Assembly: GCA_008828725.1 (NCBI GenBank)
Contig: MEHQ01003082.1
Span: 291,641 to 355,640 of the forward strand
DNA from: Saccharina japonica
Lineage: Eukaryota; Sar; Phaeophyceae; Laminariales; Laminariaceae
Reading direction: 5' to 3'
DNA length: 64,000 nt
This document shows positions 57,139 to 64,000 of the stretch, piece after piece (position 1 is the first letter of the stretch; each line of letters begins with the position of its first letter). Both the position numbers and the translations under genes were made by a program. The notes beneath the pieces are model-generated. The model ran no database searches. It saw only the letters and a list, made by a program, of their open reading frames with translations, and was not told the DNA's origin.

Positions 57139-58140
57139 TCACCACTCCCGGTGCAGCACCGACTCGTAAGCGCTCTTCCGTCCTTCTACCCCCATTTCCT
57201 TGACTAGGCGGTCGACCATGCGTTGGGCTTCTTTCGAAAACCCTCCGGTTATGTCGTATAACGGATTAAGCTGTCCGATCCACGATCCATCAGTTCCTAG
57301 TGGGAAGGGTGGTTGTCCTCCCTGGGGTCCCCACCCCCGCATCATGGGTTGACCACCCCACGGTGCCTGCCACCCCTGAGTTCCCGCTGGTCCGATGAAT
57401 CCTGGCTGTTGTTGACCAGTGAACCCTGGCTGTTGTTGACCAGTGAACCCTGACTGCTGTTGACCAGCGAACCTTGGTTGCTGTTGCCCAGCGAACCCTG
57501 GTTGCTGTTGCCCAGCGAACCCTGGCTGCTGTTGCCCAGCGAACCCTGGCTGCTGTTGCCCAGCGAACCCTGGCTGCTGTTGCAGTGGCGGCCTTGGCAC
57601 TATCGGAGGTCCCCACCGCGATGTAGGATTCGGTTGTGCTCCTTTTGGGGCTATCTGTGGACCCCATCGTCCTCCGACTCCAAAGGGCGACGGTAGAGGG
57701 GGAGGGGCCATCTGATTATACCCGCCTCCCGCTCCTACAGGATTTGCCGGTCCTGTTGCCCCTTGTCCTGCACCACCCTGCGGACCCCATCCAACCTGGC
57801 CGTCCTGTGGTGGGCCTCCAGCCTGCTCTGTGGCGGGCCCCCTTGTGGCGGGCCTCCCCTCGGATAAGGTCCACCAAAACGTCCCAAAAAAGGTCCCCCT
57901 CTTCCTGCCATGGCCGTTTGGTGACCCTGTTATGTTCTTCCCTTCCATCAATCCCCCCCCCCTTCCCGGGACGCCGCCCGTTTCCCTTTGACTAAACCTC
58001 TGGCTTTGCTGTCGTGTAGAGCAAGATGAACTCGACGTCGCTGTGTTGTACCCGATGTACTCGACGAGGCTGTGCAGTACACGACGGACTCGACGACGCT
58101 GTGTTGTACCCGATGTACTCGACGAAGCTGCGTAGTACAC
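57139..58140 (-). CDS. Gag-position Gln/Gly/Pro-rich product (fossil element)
   Basis: 333-codon frame immediately upstream of the protease. It contains about eight tandem copies of an eight-residue QQQPGFAG-type repeat (57399-57581 in DNA) within a Pro/Gly/Gln-rich region. It ends with a short ordinary segment (FSKEAQRMVDRLVKEMGVEG). No CCHC zinc knuckle or capsid-like helices were seen, so the Gag assignment rests on position only. The first residues read through a separate 63-base tandem repeat (58018-58160), so the true start may lie further in. Confidence 0.45.
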   Translation of the reverse strand: MYYAASSSTSGTTQRRRVRRVLHSLVEYIGYNTATSSSSCSTRQQSQRFSQRETGGVPGRGGGLMEGKNITGSPNGHGRKRGTFFGTFWWTLSEGRPATRGPATEQAGGPPQDGQVGWGPQGGAGQGATGPANPVGAGGGYNQMAPPPLPSPFGVGGRWGPQIAPKGAQPNPTSRWGPPIVPRPPLQQQPGFAGQQQPGFAGQQQPGFAGQQQPGFAGQQQPRFAGQQQSGFTGQQQPGFTGQQQPGFIGPAGTQGWQAPWGGQPMMRGWGPQGGQPPFPLGTDGSWIGQLNPLYDITGGFSKEAQRMVDRLVKEMGVEGRKSAYESVLHREW

Positions 58141-58175
58141 GACGGACTCGACGACGCTGTGTCGTACAAGGCGAA
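58018..58175. repeat. ~63-bp tandem repeat at the Gag start
   Basis: Two and a half units of GACTCGACGACGCTGTGTTG then ACCCGATGTACTCGACGA(A/G)GCTG. It gives Ser/Thr/Arg-rich translations in several frames. Confidence 0.7.
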
Positions 58176-58341
58176 GATGGTGTCCAACGATGTAGTCCAG
58201 GGAGACGAGTGGAGTCCAGGGGATCGATGGAGTCTAGTAACACCGGGTTGTCTCCATCAAACGGGCATAAACAGTGGCTCGGGACAAAGTGGGTGGGAAA
58301 CGGTTTCGAGAACATGTATATCTACCTTCCTGGTTTATTGA

Positions 58342-60420
58342 AAGTTGTCCACTTATCATAAAATAAATAAATATATGTAACCCTTCGAAAGCTCGAGTCT
58401 TCACTAACATAGTAACGTATGGAATCCCCTAGGTATCTAAGACGCATCAATCTCATTGTAGGCATTAGCTATATCCGTCATTGTTGTACATCCTTTACAC
58501 ATCATCTCAACGAAGGTGGAACAGAAGAATCTATCATTTTGTAAACATTTATTGAGGTATCAACATTCATTCATAGAGTAACACTCGATAAAGGTTTCAG
58601 GGTCTACATATATTCATGTATAACTGTTAGTATTAAATTCCTATGTAGCCTTGAAAGTATTGGTATAGTAGCTCCCCGGATGTATGTAGCTCTGCTATAC
58701 GTAGTAATTCCCATGACGTGTATAGCTCCACTGGCATCTGAAATATTATTTTGTTTTCATTGCTTAGTATTAAAGTATTCTCTATAATCCTCAAAATTCC
58801 AACGTGCTGTTATCGAGCTTCCCCCGTTCCCGACTCCCTATGATAATATCTCTAAACCATGTTTCCAATTCCGGTAAGTTCTCGGCATGACAAAGAGCAG
58901 CTATATAAAGGCTTACATTCCCCATACAGAATCGAAAACTAGAACCAATTTGCAATATCGCCACCCCTGAAACATCTGTGAGAGCAACCTTGCAGTGTCT
59001 GTAGAATCTGCGAAGATATAAAACCATAGAAAGCCCTTGTCTTGTGATCGTCTCATAGTATGCACCAAGTGTAGTTCAATCAACAAACCCGAACTCATTT
59101 TCAACCTATATGATGAACGTAGGCACACTCCTGTAGTGATTTATCACGCAACAAAAGTACTCGCACAAAAAAACAAAACTGGTTCAACAGTATTAGTCCA
59201 TGTTACTCCGTTTTCATCATCCTGCCTGAACATAATAAACAGACATAAACAGACACCCCCCCAGCTTGACAGTAGACAACGCTTACGTACTTGATTGAAT
59301 CACATAAACAAAATCAAATGGATGTCTTGCGGATGCACACAACGTCCTCGATATAAATACGAAGTCTGCTGGGGAGAATAAACGTGTGATTTCAGAAAAA
59401 AAAATTGGTGCTTGAAAAAAAAACGTCGGCTTGGTAGTAGACAACGCTTACTATTATTATGGGCTTACTATTAATAGTAGGCAGGGATGCATGTACATAT
59501 TTTCCAGTTTTACAAAATTTGAAAACAAATGGTTCACGGTATTGTACTCCTGCTTGTTATATGGTATTATACCACTGCTTGCTATATGCATCGTGGCAGC
59601 AAGCAGCAGAAGCGATTCCCATCAAAATTAACCAAGACATAACACACGCTTCGGTCGAATTCACAGCAGCGGTTGTCACGTACACAAAAACAATCGCGTC
59701 GTACACAATAAAAAAACGCGTACGTACACAAACAAAACAGCAGTGACGTCGTACGAGTACGTAGTAATATTTTTGATTTAGTGACGTCTGTTATGTCCTG
59801 TATACGTGTACCTGACCATTAGCAAGCAGCTACGAGTAGCACAAGAAATACGGCAGGTACTTGGCCCAAATAGTTGTAACAGCTACGGACAATAAAAAAT
59901 GAAAAAACATCCTGTTTTTAGACCTACAGCAGTCATGTCAGTAGTATGTCAATGATACCAACTTTAGCCTACGTAGCTTATTGCGTGGTTCTGTACCGGT
60001 ACGTGTAGACTGTACTCTATTTTCAAGTGTATTCATGTAAAAGCAATTTTCAGAAAAGGGCGACAACCCTGTGCAAAGGCAGTAACGTTTACAACATCCT
60101 TGAGCAAAAGCAGTACCCTTTTCAGCAGCTACATACAGCATTGTTCAGGTACAGCTACATGCAGCTTTGTTCAGGTATTAGTAGAGTATATCGTACAATG
60201 TCGCTTCGAAAAGTGCACAGCGGTAGAATTGGTTGCAAGAGCACAAGAAAGGAGAGCGGAGCATTTCATGACCAGAAAATCATTCATGTTTAGACTGTCC
60301 ACTCTATTTTCTATATTATCATGTGCACTTGAATCAAAGCTAGCCTGGTTTGCTGCTGTACTTTTCTACATGAGTCTGGGCAAGATTGTCAACCTGTACA
60401 TGGCCCCACGGAAATCCCAA
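58342..60420. other. Non-coding 5' interior of the Ty3-type element
   Basis: Two kilobases between the 5' LTR and the Gag-position frame with no gag-like frame. AGTAGACAACGCTTAC is repeated at 59270 and 59440. It could be a long leader or hold foreign insertions. Confidence 0.5.
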
Positions 60421-60432
60421 GCGGAAGCCCCA
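60421..60432 (-). other. Primer-binding site
   Basis: The minus strand reads TGGGGCTTCCGC immediately after the LTR end. It starts with TGG as required for pairing to a tRNA CCA end. The complementary tRNA 3' end would be GCGGAAGCCCCA; which tRNA this is was not determined. Confidence 0.75.
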
Positions 60433-60882
60433 TGTAACGAAGGATTCGAGCTGTTTTAGACGTACGCACCCTGGTCTCCAATCTACCTGTCCCTAGTCTC
60501 TCACCACTTTGTAGTTCGTTTCCTTTCCGTACATGCTTCCAGGTTGGCTTGCCTGCTTGTCTTCCTTCTGGTATCAACAGCTTCCTGTAAAGACCAGTCT
60601 TCTGTCTGCTAACTCCTCTTCGTTCCTCTTGTGCTACACAACAGATCTCCGTACCAAACCTTCGACAATACCTTGCTGTAACGATCGCTCTACTCAATAT
60701 CGCTTCGCAGTCACGCACGCTCAAGTTATCTTCCATTTTTTCCTCGGATTGGTTTTGTGTTTTGGTTTGTTTTCGGACTACCCAAGAGCGGTGCTCCTCT
60801 GAACTGATAGGGAGTTACACCGATCTAAGAAGCATTCCGTTACGTACGTAGTTTACGTTACGTATGCCATTCCGCCGCAACA
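60433..60882 (-). repeat. 5' LTR of the Ty3-type element
   Basis: 450-base terminal repeat matching 51841-52289. The flank outside is CGAG, the target duplication. Confidence 0.9.
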
Positions 60883-60886
60883 CGAG

Positions 60887-62859
60887 CCCTTTTATGGTTT
60901 TGATCACTTTGGTCAGAACGCTTAAAGCCATTAGGCACTCCCTTCAACCTCTGGCCCCATACCGTGCGGGGCAGAGTCGACCCGAGAAATCGCCGATTTT
61001 GTCTCCGGTTGCTTGGAGTTGTAGAGATATGGAGGGATTTCTGGTCCGGGGATGGGAGTATATTCCCCCTTGGTTTGGCGGAACCTCGGTGGCTCTTTTA
61101 AGCACCGACGTTCTAGAAAGAGCTAGCTGCCACTGGCATAGAATTGGGCAACCAATCACCTGCCAGAATAGTGATTCCAAAATCGTAAGTAAACAGGTAG
61201 GCTGGCTAGATGGCTGTCAGAACTGTGCGTCGGGAGTGTGCCACGGCCACGGCTCGTCGCGGCATGGGACCCGGTGTTCTGCGACTCGTGGAACCCAGCC
61301 TCCCTGCCCTTGGGGGACGGTGGGGCGGAACCGCTTTGGATAATGCTACTCAATTACAGACAGACGGCCAGATAGACAGACAGACATAATAGCAGCTTAT
61401 ATATACTAACGCATTGTACGTCAGGACTACTGTACCTGTACGTAGTATGCAATGCTATTAAGCAGAGGGTTTGTAATTTTGCCCCCCTCTGGGACTCACC
61501 GAGTGTATCCCATAAACATACGTCGTGGAAAAGTGTCGATTCCGCCGTGAAGTACCTCATTGCGCGAATCGCTCCATGGTTTGATTTGGTAGGGTTTGTA
61601 CTTTATGGGTGTCCAGGATATGTTATCAGTCATACCCCGACACCCGGGTATATACGCGTAGGGACACCCGGTTGATAGTCTTGCCTGGATTGTTACCCGG
61701 CTACTCAACTATATACCATAGCACATGAATGCAGGTGGTCAGGGGGGTGGAGGGAGAACCTCGGCTGATTGCTAAGAGTGGTGTTATTTTGTTGAATGAC
61801 AAGAAGACTGTTGTTGTTACCCGGCGGAATCCAGTGTGCGCGCTTGCCGGGACTTGGAATTTCCCGCCGACGCCGCTGCTGCACCAGCTTTGAGTGAACT
61901 GTTGACCATACACACGGATGCCCTACGCGAACATACCTGGTAGGACGTGGTATCTCTCGTGGGTAGTGTCGTCTGTGTACTATGTTGCTGCGCAGATACG
62001 ATGGTGACTGACACCTGGTATCCCTCGTGGATACAATCTTGTTTTCGACTGGAGAATGCGAATTTCAAATTTCAAACCCCAAAGCAGGTAAACTTCCCAA
62101 CCTTCGAACCGGAAGGTCGTTATCAATTGATTCGCCGAACCCGAACTACGACTACACGAGTACGTACTCGAGGTACATACGAGACAACACAACTTGTATG
62201 ATCGACTGGGGACTCGTGCAATCAAATCTATGATAGAGCTCGACGGCGTGCGAGCACCAGCGCGTGCTGGAACATATGACCCACACAACACCGCGCCCGC
62301 CTCGCCACATTCAGATTATCATAGTCCCAACTACCGTACGTGCTGGGTACCGGTGTCGACGACATTGTTCTCGTATATGCGATCGTGTGGGAGGTACTAG
62401 CGTTGTGTGGTTGCTACGGGCGGTCTGCTGATTGATGCCGGCAATAGGTACAGTAGTGGTCACCACGTACCACAGTATCACGGTGCGGGCTCATACTTAC
62501 TAATGGTCCCAACTACCAGGCGTGCCAGGTACGGTGTTGATGGCCAAACGCTCGTGGATGTTCGGTGTTGTGGCACCTAGGGGCGGCTATGTGTTCGTCG
62601 TATACTTGTACCTGCACACAGCTAGCAGTAGACACCTTTTAAACTCGGCATTCCTGTATTATCTGAACTTATAATTTTGAATTCGAATACTTAATTGTGT
62701 TTGTATCGCAATCAAATGAGTATCATTCGCGTTGCTAGTCTCCAGTCTTGAAGATAAACGCAAGTATCTGCCCGGCGTTGTTCCTGCGGGCTCAGAGGTA
62801 GTTTTCCTCGTTGTGTTCAATGTTGAACAGATGCTCCGAGAACCTTGGAGTAAAGTAAG
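60887..62859. other. No gene seen
   Basis: A 159-codon plus frame (60864-61343) starts inside the LTR and has no known domain. Paired short repeats (TACCTGGTAGGACGTGGTAT / CACCTGGTATCCCTCGTGGA) lie at 61937-62035. Nothing else recognised. Confidence 0.4.
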
Positions 62860-63540
62860 GAGTATATTGGAGATAAAAAAGCTCAGGTGCTTCGTGTACT
62901 CGGAGTATTTCGGGGTTCGATACTCCGGGATACTGTTCGTACTCGGAGTATTTCGGGTATGAACACTCTTGATATTTCGTGTAGTCGGAGTATGTCGGGC
63001 ATTTGGGGTTTCAGTACTCTCATACTCCAAGTACTCCGAGTATTCAGGTCGCCAGTACTCTAACTCGGAGTACGAAATGTACTCGAACTCGGAGTATACT
63101 CAAGGTATACTTGGAGTGCGAAGTGCGTTAGGATAATCTTTGCATCATTAACAAGACTCGGCCGTCATTGCTCCCAGGTTCTGGGGGCAGGTGACTGGCG
63201 TTTATAGCATTTCAAAATTCACAGATGCTCCCGTTACCTAGGAGTAAAATTAGAGTTTTCTCGAAAAAACATACTTCAGGTACTTTGTGTACTCGCAGTA
63301 TTTCGGTGTCCGATCCTTTCGATACTCGGAGTACTCCGAGTAATTTAGATGTTTTACTCCGAGTACTACTGCTTGTATTCGAGTATAAGTACTGCTCATC
63401 CTCCCAGTACACTCGGAGTGTTTGGGCCTTCAGTACTGCTCACACTCCAAGTACTCCGAGTATTTAGGCCACCAGTACTCTAATACTCTCAGTACTCGGA
63501 GTACAAAAAATACTTGATACTCCGAGTATACTAAGACTAT
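62860..63540 (-). repeat. TACTCCGAGTA palindrome array, copy 2 (inverted)
   Basis: The reverse complement follows 35511-36245 block for block: array, then island (TCTATAAACGCCAGTCAC on minus), then array, although unit counts differ. This shows a single dispersed element about 0.7 kb long, not independent satellite growth. Confidence 0.8.
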
Positions 63541-64000
63541 CGACTATACAGCAGTATAGAAACAACCGTAAACTAATAAGGCTGCTGCTGCTGCTGCTGC
63601 TGTAAAGTCTATGAATATACGGAGAGGCCAAAATGTGACGACTTGGGCCATCTGATTCTCAAATCGAAACCATTCCGGTCAGATTTTGCACAATCGGACT
63701 GCATAGATAGGACGGTGCTTTCGTTTTTTACATCGAAAAATACAAATCTGAAGCTCGAAATCGAACCGCATAGGAAACAGCCTTTTGAGAATCCGATTTT
63801 CAAATCGAAAAATGGAATGGTCTCAACATTCAAGATGTTATCTTTGCTGCTGCTGCTGTACCGATGCAGAGTCACCGTTGCTGTTGCGAAGTATCGAGTT
63901 TACATCAGTATAGAAACATCTAAGGCTGTGCTGCTGCTGCAGTTACGTCTATGAGTATACGGAGAGGCCAAAATATGACGACTTGGGCCATCTGATTCTC
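63541..64000. repeat. ~340-bp tandem repeat with GCT run, cut by window end
   Basis: GACTTGGGCCATCTGATTCT at 63640 and 63980 (offset 340), preceded in both by ATACGGAGAGGCCAAAAT and a GCTGCTGCT run, and by CAGTATAGAAACA(A/T)C. One complete unit and parts of two others are visible. Confidence 0.75.

Larger units (their letters stand above)
51841..60882 (-). mobile_element. Ty3-type LTR retrotransposon with C5-methyltransferase-like domain, fossil
   Basis: Two direct repeats of about 450 bases flank an 8.1-kb interior. Both begin TGTAACG and end CAACA on the plus strand. A 4-bp duplication CGAG lies outside both ends (51837-51840, 60883-60886). On the minus strand a primer-binding site directly follows the 5' LTR and a G-rich polypurine tract precedes the 3' LTR. 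Coding parts in order are a Gln/Gly/Pro-rich Gag-like product, aspartic protease, reverse transcriptase, a cytosine-methyltransferase-like domain, integrase and a chromo-like tail. The LTRs differ at roughly 18 positions (about 4%), so insertion is moderately old. Structurally near whole; coding is spread over several open frames, so it probably has a few breaks. The 2 kb next to the 5' LTR shows no classical Gag. Confidence 0.9.

Noticed and set aside
60864-61343. 159-codon frame after the LTR
   Set aside because: Begins inside the LTR and shows no domain; likely chance.

Overview
The window looks like repeat-dominated nuclear DNA of a eukaryotic alga, most likely a stramenopile (brown alga or a relative). 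Three things support this: genes with GT-AG introns, an exon carrying GGA(I/V)/FxxN beta-helix repeats behind a signal peptide (a protein type common in brown algae), and a tyrosine-recombinase (DIRS-like) element next to Ty3-type LTR elements. The organism is inferred, not shown. Bacterial operons, CRISPR arrays, convincing rRNA genes and intact tRNA genes were not seen. Two unresolved bases (35447, 36111) mark it as draft assembly.

Layout. 1-11.9 kb is two almost identical direct copies of a 5174-bp unit (29-5202 and 6706-11879) separated by 1.5 kb of other repeats. Each copy holds a tRNA-derived SINE, short tandem repeats and a ~400-bp dispersed repeat. 11.88-13.34 kb is a second direct duplication (681 bp, offset 775). 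14.05-16.55 kb is a 2.5-kb block of short AATTGGAATTG-type repeats bounded by 16-bp inverted repeats, with a 247-bp MITE nested inside, followed by a 28-bp minisatellite to 17.36 kb. 17.9-22.9 kb is a mosaic of retroposon, palindromic and MITE fragments. 23.48-25.17 kb (minus strand) holds the best host-type gene: a three-exon OTU-family cysteine protease with both the Cys and His boxes. 25.5-35.4 kb is mostly tandem repeats and anonymous DNA. 35.5-36.2 kb and 62.9-63.5 kb are an inverted pair of arrays built on the palindrome TACTCCGAGTA. About 37.95-41.2 kb is a decayed DIRS-like retrotransposon. 46.39-46.87 kb is the first exon of a secreted beta-helix-repeat protein. 48.45-51.78 kb is a small LTR-bounded element without recognisable genes.

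The outstanding feature is 51841-60882: a Ty3-type LTR retrotransposon on the minus strand with 450-bp LTRs, a 4-bp target duplication, primer-binding site and polypurine tract. Its pol region runs protease, reverse transcriptase, a C5-cytosine-methyltransferase-like domain, integrase with zinc finger, and a chromo-like tail. The methyltransferase-like domain sits where RNase H would normally be. Retrotransposon capture of such enzymes is documented in dinoflagellates and charophytes; if the host assignment is right this would be a further lineage. It is treated here as a fossil: structurally near complete, with LTRs about 4% different by eye and probably a small number of breaks.

The few genes do not form a pathway. 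The OTU protease and the beta-helix exon look like host genes (or, for OTU, possibly element-borne) isolated in a sea of mobile elements and satellites.
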